Assembly: GCA_016874755.1 (NCBI GenBank)
Contig: VGTH01000018.1
Location: 1 to 64,000 of the forward strand
Reading direction: 5' to 3'
Length of the DNA stretch: 64,000 bases
From: Deltaproteobacteria bacterium
GTDB lineage: Bacteria; Desulfobacterota; Binatia; UBA9968
A program made the translations under genes and the position numbers. The notes under the pieces are model-generated. The model was not told the origin of the DNA and did not search any database. It saw nothing but the letters and a program-made list of their open reading frames with translations. Below are positions 25,270 through 34,661 of this stretch, one piece after another. Numbering within the stretch: position 1 is the stretch's first letter; the number at the start of each line of letters is the position of its first letter.

Positions 25270-25833
25270 GTGACACGATGGATCGCGGTGACGCTGGCTG
25301 TGCTGCTAACGTGCGTCATTGCGCGCGTTGTTGACGCGCGCAATGTCAAGCCCATTGTTTCGATTAATGACGCCATGCAAAGCGCCAACATCGATGGCTC
25401 GGTGCGGTTTTTCTTTGCCCAGCAGAAGGCCCCAGCCGTGGCTAAGCGCTTGGGCAGCGCTTCGGTGCATGAGAAGGTATCAACCCGTCCGGAACGCGAT
25501 GAAGAATCGTGCAAAGCCGCCTTTCGCGAAGCTCTGCAAGCGCTGCAAAAGCGAGCGCAAAGAGCGGGCGCCGACGCCGTGGTCAATATCGTGAGCTATT
25601 TCCGCAATGAAACGACTGCGAGCCCGACCGAGTTCCAATGTCACGCCGGCGCCGCCGCGCATGTGCTGTTAAGGGGGGAATGGTGCAGCTGGCGCACTAA
25701 AATTCGCAATGGGGAAGTGATACCGATCGGTATCGCTTCTCACAGAAACTCACCGATACTTCTCGCCCATCCGCCACAGGTGGATCGTGTGATAGTGCAG
25801 AATGTCTTTTCCCTTCTTCTCCGGCGTGGGTAG
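25270..25833 (+). CDS. Small exported protein of unknown function (GADAVVNIVSY family), 3' frameshift
   Basis: A signal peptide (about residues 1-22, ending near VDARN) precedes a domain with two cysteines (EESCKAAFREALQALQKRAQ and FQCHAGAAAH) and the core GADAVVNIVSY. I recall similar proteins loosely named 'excinuclease ATPase subunit', a label without support. The open frame runs to 25833 with an implausible tail. One more G in the six-G run at 25673-25678 gives LLRGGMVQLAH and a stop at 25698-25700, agreeing with the paralogous fragment upstream (VLRGEYATVADK). So 25700 is the probable true end. Confidence 0.6.
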   Translation: MTRWIAVTLAVLLTCVIARVVDARNVKPIVSINDAMQSANIDGSVRFFFAQQKAPAVAKRLGSASVHEKVSTRPERDEESCKAAFREALQALQKRAQRAGADAVVNIVSYFRNETTASPTEFQCHAGAAAHVLLRGEWCSWRTKIRNGEVIPIGIASHRNSPILLAHPPQVDRVIVQNVFSLLLRRG

Positions 25834-26334
25834 TTTGATTGAGTTATCCGGCTCCCAGCCTTCAATGCCGAAGTCGTGGGCGACGATTCTCGTGCCGGGT
25901 TTGAGCTGTTTTTTGAAGCTTGGCTTCATCGCTTGGTTGAACCAGGGCAGCATGTAGAGCGTGACCACTGTGGCGCGGGAGATGTCGGCTTTGAGCGCGT
26001 CTTCGGCGCGGAACTCGACTAGGTGGCTGACGCCGGCGGCTTTGGCGTCTTTTCTCGCTTTTGCCAGCAGCAACTGGTCCATCTCAATGCCCACGGCTTT
26101 GACGCGGTATTTCTGCGCAGCGCGAATGACGATGCGGCCGTCGCCGCTGCCGAGGTCATAGACGACATCGCCTTTTTTCACTTCGGCCAACTCCAGCATG
26201 CGGTCGATGACTTCCACCGGCGTCGGCACGAAAGGGATCTCTTCGCGCGGGCCTTGGCTATGAGCGACGCCGGCCATGACGCACAGGACGATGAGCAGGA
26301 AAACGGGCGGTGTCAGAGAGAATCTCGGTTTCAT
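25750..26334 (-). CDS. Exported class I SAM-dependent methyltransferase
   Basis: A 194-residue protein with a signal peptide (start MKPRFSLTPPVFLLIVLCVM, cleavage near AHSQG) and a Rossmann methyltransferase core: VVYDLGSGDGRIVI for SAM binding, VGIEMD for the ribose and EDALKAD for the adenine. The tail IVAHDFGIEGWEPD resembles small methyltransferases with a DOT1-like look. Export is odd, as SAM is cytoplasmic; the leader may instead be an uncleaved anchor facing inward. An ATG 12 codons upstream is possible but would put charged residues before the leader. Confidence 0.75.
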   Translation of the reverse strand: MKPRFSLTPPVFLLIVLCVMAGVAHSQGPREEIPFVPTPVEVIDRMLELAEVKKGDVVYDLGSGDGRIVIRAAQKYRVKAVGIEMDQLLLAKARKDAKAAGVSHLVEFRAEDALKADISRATVVTLYMLPWFNQAMKPSFKKQLKPGTRIVAHDFGIEGWEPDNSIKLPTPEKKGKDILHYHTIHLWRMGEKYR

Positions 26335-26411
26335 GGCAGCAAATATGACGCAGCGAAGAGGCGAAAACAAACGTGGTTGTCATTTCTGCGAAAGCAGACT
26401 ATCTATGGGAG

Positions 26412-27737
26412 ATGGCAATTGACACCCCGGCTAACTCCGGTAAACGACCGCCACTCTCGTTACCTTTCTACTACGGTTGGTTCGTTGTTGCGCTTTGTTT
26501 TCTAACCACTTTGACGAGCGCTGGCGTGCGTTCTTCGCCGTCGGTGTTGATCCATCCTTTAGAAGCTGAATTCGGCTGGAGCCGGGCGCTGATCGCGTCG
26601 GCAATCAGCATGAATTTGCTCTTGTTCGGCGTGGCTGCGCCGATCAGCGGTTATTTGATCGACAAGTATGGGCCGCGCAAGGTGATGCTCGGCAGCTTGA
26701 TCCTATTGATCGCCGGGGTCAGCGGCACCGTGGTGATGGACCAGTTTTGGCAGTTCTTTTTGGTCTGGGGCGTCATCGTTGGCCTTGGCGCCGGCGGTGT
26801 TGGTTCGGTGTTGACCGCCACTGTCGGCAATCGCTGGTTTGTCGCGCACCGCGGTTTGGCGCTGGGCATTCTCGGCAGCGCCAGTTCCACGGGGCAGTTG
26901 ATTTTTCTGCCGCTTTTTATGTGGCTCATCGCCACTTCCGGGTGGCGCTTCGGCTCGTCGGCTTTGATCATCATCGCGATTATTCTCTTGCCGCTGCTTT
27001 TTCTTTTCATGCGCGACGATCCGGCCGAAGTGGGGCTCGAACCCTACGGCGCCGGCGATCCGAATGCTACAGCCAAAGCCGGCGCAGCTTCGCTGCGGGG
27101 GACTTCGGCAAAAAACGCCACGATTACCGCTCGCGAAGTCGTGAGCCATCCAACCTTCTGGCTGCTGTGCGGCAGTTTTTTTGTGTGCGGCGGCACGGCC
27201 AATGGTTTGATCGGGACACATTTGATTCCGCACGAAGTTGAAATCGGCATTCCGCAAGTCATGGCGGCGTCGCTGGTCGGGATTATGGGCACGCTGAACA
27301 TCGTCGGCACGACGTTTTCCGGCTGGATGATCGATCGGGTGGCAGCTCACAAATGGTTAGCCTTGGTATATGCGCTGCGCGGCGTGTCGCTGTTGATTTT
27401 GCCCTTCGTCAAAGACTTCAACGGCTTAGTGTTGTTCGCGATCGTCTATGGCCTCGATTGGTTTGCCACGGTGCCGCCGTCGATGGCGATCACCGCCGAT
27501 ACTTTTGGCCGGCAAAACGTCGGCAAGGTCTACGGTTGGATATTCATGTCGCATCAGATCGGCGCGGCGATCATGGCTTCGGCGGCAGGAGCGGTGCGCG
27601 ATTATCTCGGCGACTACAACGTCGCTTTTCTCGCCGGAGGGTTTATTGCAATGATCGCCGCTGGGCTGGCGTTGCAAATCAAGCCCAAGCCGAAGGAATC
27701 GACACCAGCCCCGGTGACCGCGCCGGCGGGAGCGTGA
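26412..27737 (+). CDS. MFS transporter (oxalate/formate or monocarboxylate-like)
   Basis: About 441 residues with twelve predicted spans. YYGWFVVALCFLTTLTSAGV followed by HPLEAEFGWSRALIASAISM is the opening of the OFA/monocarboxylate type of the major facilitator superfamily, and DKYGPRKVMLGS is the signature loop between spans 2 and 3. The second half has the matching DRVAAHK loop. Substrate is probably a small organic anion; not fixed by sequence. It is divergent from the methyltransferase gene. I took the ATG giving MAIDTPAN; an earlier in-frame start is possible. Confidence 0.85.
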   Translation: MAIDTPANSGKRPPLSLPFYYGWFVVALCFLTTLTSAGVRSSPSVLIHPLEAEFGWSRALIASAISMNLLLFGVAAPISGYLIDKYGPRKVMLGSLILLIAGVSGTVVMDQFWQFFLVWGVIVGLGAGGVGSVLTATVGNRWFVAHRGLALGILGSASSTGQLIFLPLFMWLIATSGWRFGSSALIIIAIILLPLLFLFMRDDPAEVGLEPYGAGDPNATAKAGAASLRGTSAKNATITAREVVSHPTFWLLCGSFFVCGGTANGLIGTHLIPHEVEIGIPQVMAASLVGIMGTLNIVGTTFSGWMIDRVAAHKWLALVYALRGVSLLILPFVKDFNGLVLFAIVYGLDWFATVPPSMAITADTFGRQNVGKVYGWIFMSHQIGAAIMASAAGAVRDYLGDYNVAFLAGGFIAMIAAGLALQIKPKPKESTPAPVTAPAGA

Positions 27738-27823
27738 CGGTGAAAGCGGAAACGCCGGTTTTCACGCTCGGCGCAACCTTCGCCGATGGCACGTCGGCGA
27801 CGCAGAACGCAGTGATCCCGTAG
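27734..27823 (+). pseudogene. Orphan fragment of the M6-protease repeat module
   Basis: Overlapping the MFS stop is a 29-codon frame ending VFTLGATFADGTSATQNAVIP. This matches the end of the repeat module in the metalloprotease at about 32230-32285 (FTLTVGFSDGSSATAQTTI). Only this last piece of the module is present. It is probably the 3' scrap of another secreted repeat protein removed by deletion. Confidence 0.5.
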
Positions 27824-27853
27824 CGCCAACGCCCATAAAGAACCAATCGCCGG

Positions 27854-28261
27854 CTATTCCGATTCGCTGAAGTTTGAGACGCGCCAGTGAGCACCGTCTT
27901 TGCGCGCCGCGATGAGCCATTTGCGGGTAAATACGCTGCCGTCGTCGGATTGAATGGTGCCTTCGTACAGAAAGGACGCCCGTTTGTCGCTCTCTCTTTT
28001 TTCCAGCAGTTTGTAGTTGACCCTGGGTTTTTGTGTGGCAGCGTCGATCTTATGGCCCTCGGTCAGGCGAATCTCCTCGTTGATCTTGTCGAGGGCGAGA
28101 CTGACCGCGTAGGCTTTGGCTTTAGACAAATTGATCTGCACGTAGTGTTGATCGATAAATTCTTCGACGACTCCCTGGGGGCCGCTCAGATCGCGGTTGC
28201 AGGCAAAGAAAAGCGAAAACCAAATTAGCACGCTTAAGTGTTTCGTCCAGAGACGTTTCAT
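27854..28261 (-). CDS. Putative lipoprotein of unknown function
   Basis: A 135-residue protein with a leader (MKRLWTKHLSVLIWFSLFFAC) and a lipobox-like FFAC at Cys21. The mature part (VVEEFIDQHYVQINLSKAKAYA early, then KWLIAARKDGAHWRVSNFSES at the end) has the outline of small NTF2-like/DUF4878-type lipoproteins, a cone fold with a final beta strand. That family call is a guess from pattern. It lies 7 bases downstream of the hydrolase gene on the same strand and is probably co-transcribed with it. Confidence 0.6.
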   Translation of the reverse strand: MKRLWTKHLSVLIWFSLFFACNRDLSGPQGVVEEFIDQHYVQINLSKAKAYAVSLALDKINEEIRLTEGHKIDAATQKPRVNYKLLEKRESDKRASFLYEGTIQSDDGSVFTRKWLIAARKDGAHWRVSNFSESE

Positions 28262-28268
28262 GAGCTAA

Positions 28269-29021
28269 TCAGCCTACGCTATCCACGATCCAAGTCAAAG
28301 CTTCTTGCATGGCCAAGCGCATGTCGCCGGCGCCCGACAAGCGATGATCGGCGCCGCGAAAGATCGACAACTGTTTGGCGCCGGGCAGGCAGGCATAAAG
28401 CTCATAAGCCTCTTCTACCGGCACGATCTCGTCGCGGTCGCCGTGCAGAATCAGCACCGGGCAAGCGATCCGTCGCGCCGCGGCAGGCACGTCGATTTTT
28501 TCCAAATCTTCAAGCAGCGAAACATTCAACCGCTGGCCGTGGTAGATCGTAAAGCCGCTGGTGCGCCACTGTCGCAGTTCCTCCGGCGTCAATATTCGTT
28601 TGGGAAATTTTTCCGGGTGGAGCGGTGCGGCGAGCGTCGCGACGCCGGCAATGGCCGCTTCCTGAGCGGCAAACAACAACGCCACAGTGCCGCCCATACT
28701 CGAGCCAAAGAGCGCGACCTTGCCGGCGCTGCGGCGCGCGATCAACTCAAACGCGGCGCGCAGATCCGCGACTTCGCCGCTGTAGGTAATGTCGGCCAAG
28801 TTTCCGCTAGAGTCGCCGACGTAGGAAAAATCGAAACGCAGCGCGAGTATGCCGCGCTCGGCCAACGCGTCGGCGAGCTGCATCAATTTTTCACTGTTCT
28901 TGGTCGACTCCATGCCATGGCAGAGAATCGCGGCGCCGCGCGGCCCCCCGAACGGGTGATGCCAGACGCCGGACAAGGTCGCACCGCGTTCGTTGGCGAA
29001 CAGGATCTTCTCTTGCGGCAT
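28269..29021 (-). CDS. Alpha/beta-fold hydrolase (serine aminopeptidase S33-like)
   Basis: A 250-residue serine hydrolase. The nucleophile elbow is GSSMGG with Ser108, the acid is in LHGDRDEIVPVEEAYELY, and the base is in ADHRLSG near the C-terminus, so the triad is complete. An oxyanion HG (CHGMEST) precedes. There is no signal peptide, so it is cytoplasmic. Substrate unknown; the family covers esterases, thioesterases and peptidases. It precedes the lipoprotein gene by 7 bases. Confidence 0.85.
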   Translation of the reverse strand: MPQEKILFANERGATLSGVWHHPFGGPRGAAILCHGMESTKNSEKLMQLADALAERGILALRFDFSYVGDSSGNLADITYSGEVADLRAAFELIARRSAGKVALFGSSMGGTVALLFAAQEAAIAGVATLAAPLHPEKFPKRILTPEELRQWRTSGFTIYHGQRLNVSLLEDLEKIDVPAAARRIACPVLILHGDRDEIVPVEEAYELYACLPGAKQLSIFRGADHRLSGAGDMRLAMQEALTWIVDSVG

Positions 29022-29284
29022 AAACTGTACTGTTGCTTAGAATTGCGGCTATCTCAAGAATAAAAAAGCGCGGCTGTCGGGCGACCGGTTGTTGTGGAGC
29101 GCAAGCCCCGGATCTCACAGTGGAACATTGGCTTGCCCTCCCGATGGACATTCGATATATCTGCCTCGACTTGGCCAACTCAGCCAAAGGGAGGCAAAGA
29201 GGCTACGCGAAAGTCCAACGTTATCTGGGCTGTATTCGGGTCTCGATCGAGTTTTAGGTGCGTTGTGAATTACCTGGTGAGCTT

Positions 29285-29689
29285 ATGAAGGCACGGATCA
29301 TCCGGCGCGTGCTGACAGCGCAGCTATTGTTGTTCTCGATAGCGTTCTCCAGGCTTGCGGTCGAGGCGGTGCCGATGGCGCCCAATGAAAGCTGGGTGGT
29401 CGCTGCGGTCGTGGCGATTGCCGTTGTCGACTCCTCCACGCTCGATATCCAACCGCAGCAAAAACTATTTCGCTATCAACTTCGTATAACGAACGTCGAG
29501 GCGGTTCCCGGCGCGGACAATGTCTTGCGCGGCTATGAGGGCCGGACCATTGAGGCCCTGACGCGCGAGCCGCTTGGGAGTGACGCGGTGAAAGGGCAAA
29601 AGGTAAAGGTACGAATCAGCTTTCAAGGCGATGAGCGCCGTGGCCACTACTGGATACTCGAATCGGCTCTCATACCGCGGGCGCAGTGA
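29285..29689 (+). CDS. Exported protein of unknown function next to the M6 protease
   Basis: About 134 residues (start MKARIIRRVLTAQLLLFSIA). A signal peptide or anchor covers about residues 8-30, and a second hydrophobic run (WVVAAVVAIAVV) follows at about 40-50. The remainder (LFRYQLRITNVEAVPGADN, then GQKVKVRISFQGDE ... YWILESAL) looks like a small beta barrel, possibly OB-like. It ends 8 bases before the protease start, so the two probably form one operon; a role in secretion or protection of the protease is speculation. Confidence 0.55.
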   Translation: MKARIIRRVLTAQLLLFSIAFSRLAVEAVPMAPNESWVVAAVVAIAVVDSSTLDIQPQQKLFRYQLRITNVEAVPGADNVLRGYEGRTIEALTREPLGSDAVKGQKVKVRISFQGDERRGHYWILESALIPRAQ

Positions 29690-29697
29690 GGTGGGTC

Positions 29698-32600
29698 ATG
29701 AAATGGATGGGATATAGAGAGTTTGCACTACTTGTCGCTGCTTGGATTGTCATCGGCTTGTTGCCACCGGCTGAACTGCTCGCGGTGCCGGCACGAACCA
29801 CGCCCGAGGACTTGCGCCAGCCGGATGGAACGGTTATCACCGTGCGGCAATTCGGCGATGAATGGAGCAATGGCCTGCGCACGCCCGACGGCTACACGAT
29901 ACTGAAAGACGATCGCACGGGCTACTGGATGTTTGCCGAAGACGCACCCAGTGGCGGAATGCGCCGATCAAATCGGATTGTCGGACGCCATGCGCCGACG
30001 GGGATCCGTAAATTCATCCGCGAAAGGCCGGCGCGCGCGCCGGGGCTTGCCGCTGAGGCGGCGCCATTCGCGGCGCCAAGTTTGACGGCGAATTTGGGCA
30101 GTCAGCCGCTACTGGTCATCCATGCAGATTTCACCCCGTCGGTGCGCGTTGGCAGCACTGCGGCAAGCCTGCATAACAAGTTTTTCGGCGCCACGGGCAG
30201 TGTTAGGCACTATTACCAAACGGCATCCTACGGCAACTTCTCAATTGAGCCGGCGCCGGAAAATAACGTGGCGCTTGGCGGGCTAGTCAACGACGGCATC
30301 GTTAGCGTGACGCTCAATTACACTCACCCCAACACCGGCAGCGCCATCGACAACCGCAACCGCAATATTACGCGCGATGCTTTGATCGCGGCCAATCAAT
30401 ACGTCGATTTCTCCCAATTCGATCTAAACGGTGACGGCGTTCTCTCGCCGACGGAGCTACATATTATTATCGTGGTTGCCGGCTACGAGCGCTCGTATAC
30501 TTCTAGTCCCTGCGGCGCCAGTACCTGGGGCCATCGATGGGGATTGAGCGGCAGCGTGCCGGCGCCCACGCTCGACGGAAAAATCGTTGGGCGCACCTAC
30601 GCGGCTTTTGGCGAATGGCATTGCAGCACTAGTAACACGCCGGGACACGAGGCGACCATCGGTATCATGGCGCACGAGCTCGGACATGATCTCGGCCTGC
30701 CAGACCTTTACGATACCGACGGCAGCTCGCGCGGCGTTGGCGCCTGGAGCATCATGGCGGGCGGGAGCTGGAACGGCATTGCGCGTCCCGGCGACTCACC
30801 GGCCCATTTCGATCCCTGGAGCAAATTTTTTCAAGGATGGACAAGCCCGACGCTGGTCACCGGCACGCTCGCCAACCAGTCGATTGCGGCCTCGGCGGCG
30901 ACGCCGCAGGTATATCAATTGCTCCCCGGCACGCCCTCGTCGGGAGAATATTTTCTCATCGAGAACCGGCAACGCGTCAACTATGACGCGGCGATCCCGG
31001 GAACCGGACTGCTGATATGGCGCATCGACGCAAGCAAGAGCAACAACGACGCGGAATGTTTCCCCGGCGGCCCCTCCTGCGCTGTCGCGCACTACAAAGT
31101 AGCGGTGGTGCCGGCGGACAACTTGTTCAACTTGGAGCGCAATATGAATAGTGGCGATGCCGGCGACCCCTGGCCCGGCTCTTCCGGCAACGCCAACTTT
31201 ACCGCTTTATCGCTGCCCAACAGCAACTTCTACAGCGGCGCCCCGAGCGGTGTGAGCGTGACCGCGATTGGCGTTGCAAACGGAGTGGCCACCGCGACGC
31301 TTAGCGGTCTTGATAACGGCCCGCCGGACACTCTGATCAGTGGCAGCCCGCAAGCACTGACGAGCGCGACAAACGCAGACTTCACTTTCACGTCGAGCAA
31401 GGCCAATAGCACATTTGCCTGCAAGCTTGACGGCGGCGCTTTTGCGTCCTGCACGAGCCCGAAGAGCTACAGTGGATTGGTGGCGGGTAGTCACACGTTT
31501 TCTGTCCAGGCGACCGATCAAGGCGGCAGCACCGACCCGACACCGGCAATTTTTACTTGGACCATCGACAACATTGCGCCGGACACGAGTATTACAAATG
31601 GTCCGGCACAATCGATCACGCAGAATAGCACGACCTTCAATTGGACCGGTTCTGATAACGTGAGCACTGCAGGAAACTTAGTTTATGCCTACCGTCTCGA
31701 TCCGATCGAGCCGAATTTCTCAGCCTTTGGCGCTGTGACCGAGAAATCTTACAGCGGGCTGGCCAACGGCAACTACACATTTATCGTAAAAGCCAAAGAT
31801 CAAGCCGGCAACGAAGATGCCACTCCGGCGACTAGATCCTTCGCGGTGAACATCGTGGCAGCGGGCCCGATTGTCTTGGCGTACAACGGCATGCTGCGTG
31901 ACCGCGTCGGCCAGAACAACCAATTTGGTTTCGGCGATGGGCGGCCCGATCCGACGTTCACCGTGACTTTCCCCGCGGGTGGGACGACGCGGACGGTGAC
32001 GTTGCTGCGATTGGACAGCAGCGACGGCGGGGTGTGGGACACTAACGCGGGAACCGGGTTTTGGACATTGGGGGCGGCGAGCAGTTTGGACGCTGGGCTC
32101 TATAATGCTGGCAACGATGCGGTTAGTTTTGCCGTAGCGCCGGCTGGGAGCTTTAATTTGTTCGCCTCAGAGTGGCACTTAAACACGACGAGCTTTCCCA
32201 ACGGATTGTTTCATGCCGACGCGGAATTTACGTTGACGGTGGGCTTCAGCGACGGTTCGAGCGCGACAGCACAGACCACCATCACAGGGCCGCCATCCGA
32301 CACCACGGCGCCGGACACCAACATTACGGCCGGACCGAGCGGCACGATCACCGCCAATAGCGCGACGTTTGGTTGGAGCGGCTCAGACAACGCGACGACG
32401 ACTGGCAACCTCGTTTATGCCTACCGGCTCGATCCAATCGAGCCGAACTTCTCGGCATTTGGAGCGGCAACCAGCCGGGCTTACAGCAATTTACCTAATG
32501 GCAACTACACCTTTGTTGTAAAAGCGCGAGACCAAGCCGGGAACGAGGATACGACGCCCGCGACGCACGCATTTACCGTAAACGTCGCTACGGGGCCGAT

Positions 32601-33071
32601 TGTCTTGACGTACAACGGCATGCTGCGCGATCGAGTAGGGCAGAACAATCAATTTGGCTTCGGCGATGGGCGGCCCGATCCGACGTTCACCGTGACGTTT
32701 CCAGCAGGTGGGACGACGCGCACGGTGACGTCGCTGCGTTTGGATAGCAGCGACGGCGGGGTTTGGGATACCAACGGCGGGTCGTTCTACTGGACGTTAG
32801 GAGCGGCGGCAGGCTTGGACACGGCGCTTTACAACGGTGCCAATGACGGAGTGAGCTTCGCAGTAAATCCCGGCACTAGTTTCAACCTATTCGCATCCGA
32901 GTGGTACTTGGACACGACGAGCTTTCCGAACGGCTTATTTTTCGTACGGGAGCTGGCTTTACGCTGACGATAGGTTTCAGTGACGGCACGAGTGCGACGG
33001 CGCAAACCACCATCGCTCCGGCGGCGCCGGTGAACGCGACGGTGGTCAATGCAAATCCGAAGCGGCGCTAA
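29698..33071 (+). CDS. Secreted M6-family metalloprotease with repeat modules, 3' frameshift
   Basis: A signal peptide (about residues 5-25) leads a prodomain-like region and an M6 (immune inhibitor A-like) catalytic domain with the zinc site HELGHDLGLPDLYD near residue 325, preceded by a calcium-loop-like DLNGDGVLSPTEL at about 242-254. After about residue 540 come Ig/Fn3-like modules (PPDTLISGSPQALTSATNAD onward) and two copies of a 243-residue unit. The frame as read stops at 32967, but adding one T to the TTTTT run at 32938-32942 restores the repeat (TGAGFTLTIGFSDGTSATAQ) to a stop at 33069-33071, giving about 1124 residues. Substrate unknown; likely degrades extracellular protein. Confidence 0.85.
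31579..33017 (+). repeat. Tandem duplication inside the protease gene
   Basis: Two units of about 729-732 bases start at 31579 and 32311. Each codes a Fn3-like module (YAYRLDPIEPNFSAFGA, KDQAGNEDTTPAT) plus a second module beginning GPIVLAYNGMLRDRVGQNNQ. Stretches such as 31921-31975 and 32650-32704 are almost identical in DNA, pointing to recent duplication or gene conversion. Confidence 0.85.
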
Positions 33072-33140
33072 GTCAGCCAAGAGTTTCACCCGCTAATTCA
33101 ATTCGCCATGGCGCCGTGGTATCTTAAGTCGCCGCACGCC

Positions 33141-34049
33141 ATGGACGAACTTATCAAAAGCTACGGCGAGCACCTGCGCAATCAGCGGAACGTCTCGCCG
33201 CACACCCAGCGCAACTACGTCAGCGACGTGGCGCAGCTGCGGGGATTTCTAGTCGACGCCACATTCTGCCTTGCGGCTCCCGATGTCGTCGATGTTGGCA
33301 AAATCGATATTCACGTCATTCGTGCGTTCTTGGCGTCGTTGGCCAAGGATCGTAAGAAAAGCTCCATTGGCCGCAAGCTGGCGGCGCTGAAAAGCTTCTT
33401 TGGCTACTTACTTGCGACTCATGAAATCGACAAAGACCCGCTGCTGTTGATCGAGACGCCGAAGCAAGAAAAGCCGCTGCCGGTGTTTTTATCAGTCGAC
33501 GATGTCTTTCATTTGTTAAATGGCGTCAAGGTCGAAAAGATTCTCGACACCCGCGACCGGGCGGCGCTGGAGGTTTTTTATTCCACCGGTATTCGTGTCA
33601 GCGAGCTGGTTGGTCTCAATTGGGCGGATATCGATTCTAATCTCGGCATTGTGCGCGTGCTCGGCAAGGGCTCGAAAGAGCGCATCGTGCCGATCGGCGC
33701 AGTGGCGCTGCAGGCGCTGCGCGACTATGGCGCGGAGCAACGCAAGAAGTGGCACGTGGAGAGCAAAGGCGCCGCGCCAGTTTTTTTGAACCATTCAGGC
33801 CAGCGCATCAGCACCCGCAGCGTCGCGCGCATCGTCGAAAAGCATCTCAAGAAAGCCGGCATCGCCGTCAGAATGGGGCCGCACGGCCTGCGCCATACCT
33901 TCGCGACGCATTTACTCAACAGCGGCGCCGACCTGCGCGTGATCCAAGAACTGCTTGGTCATGCGAGCTTGTCAACCACGCAAAAGTATACGCATCTAAA
34001 TCTCGATCAGCTCACGGCAGTCTACGATAAGGCTCATCCGAGGGCGTGA
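33141..34049 (+). CDS. xerC: Tyrosine recombinase XerC
   Basis: A 302-residue site-specific recombinase that resolves chromosome dimers at dif with XerD. The N-terminal core-binding SAM-like domain begins MDELIKSYGEHLRNQRNVSP. Catalytic residues are all seen: Arg in FYSTGIRVSELVGL, Lys in GKGSKERIVP, HxxR in HGLRHTFATHLL, and the His/Tyr in GHASLSTTQKYTHL. I use the ATG at 33141 to match family starts; another ATG 11 codons upstream is in frame. xerC beside hslVU is a known arrangement; here a small opposite-strand gene lies between. Confidence 0.93.
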   Translation: MDELIKSYGEHLRNQRNVSPHTQRNYVSDVAQLRGFLVDATFCLAAPDVVDVGKIDIHVIRAFLASLAKDRKKSSIGRKLAALKSFFGYLLATHEIDKDPLLLIETPKQEKPLPVFLSVDDVFHLLNGVKVEKILDTRDRAALEVFYSTGIRVSELVGLNWADIDSNLGIVRVLGKGSKERIVPIGAVALQALRDYGAEQRKKWHVESKGAAPVFLNHSGQRISTRSVARIVEKHLKKAGIAVRMGPHGLRHTFATHLLNSGADLRVIQELLGHASLSTTQKYTHLNLDQLTAVYDKAHPRA

Positions 34050-34333
34050 GAGATCAGTCAGACCTCATGGACTGGCTATGTGCCCTTTGTGCGATCGCGA
34101 TCACGCGCGGTTTGGAATGTTACGCGGCTGTGAATTGCCTTTCATGGGCGTTGACAAAGTTAGAGGCACAAGGAGAGAATCCCGGAAGGTTTTGCAGAGG
34201 CAAGATGGGGGGCGTCAACGGTGCGGACGTTCTCGGTCGTGACCGGCTCTTCGGCTTTGCTCAACACTTTGTGGAGTTAGCTCGACCAACCGTCAATATG
34301 CTCGCTGGCGCTATCCGCAAAATGAATTGACTA
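34050..34333. other. Gap between xerC and the small cNMP-binding gene
   Basis: No credible gene. An open plus-strand frame exists but has no family look and no ribosome site. Possibly decayed remains of the missing half of the minus-strand cNMP-binding gene, but I could not find its expected FGE..L motif in any frame. Confidence 0.35.
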
Positions 34334-34489
34334 TTATTCGCCTGCTTCAAGGTAAGCAAGGTAAACCTCTCGGCCATCACGTTGTTTGCTTACTTCGACC
34401 GTTCCTTCCTCGATAACATAGGCCGTTCCCCCTTGGTCGTTTTCCTTTACGATGACTTCTCCAGGTTGATACCGGCCCAGCTTGATCAT
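34334..34489 (-). CDS. Half-size cyclic-nucleotide-binding-domain protein
   Basis: A 51-residue frame, MIKLGRYQPGEVIVKENDQG then TAYVIEEGTVEVSK, QRDGREVYLAYLEAGE, stop. This is the first half of a CAP_ED domain (pattern 'pGe.i..e.d.g..aYvI..G.vev....dg.e..la.l..Ge'), ending just where the ligand-binding 'fGE' loop should follow. GGGAGGAG lies 4 bases before the ATG, so it looks well translated. It is either a true micro-protein or a truncated regulator whose 3' part was lost. It lacks the phosphate-binding Arg/Ser, so it probably cannot bind cAMP. Confidence 0.6.
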   Translation of the reverse strand: MIKLGRYQPGEVIVKENDQGGTAYVIEEGTVEVSKQRDGREVYLAYLEAGE

Positions 34490-34661
34490 GAAACTCCTCC
34501 CGATGAAATAATTTCACCTTCGCAGTCCGCTTATAACGGAATGGTTGCGTAGACAAGGGCGATTCGGTTGCCGGAGACCAACTGGGGCGCATCCTCCATC
34601 ATTTTGTTTGGGCGACTTGCGTGTTACTCTGCTAGTGGCTTAACGGCTAAGGAATCGAACA

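Noticed and set aside
34046-34330. A 94-codon frame after xerC
   Set aside because: No ribosome site, no family pattern, overlaps the xerC stop; treated as non-coding.
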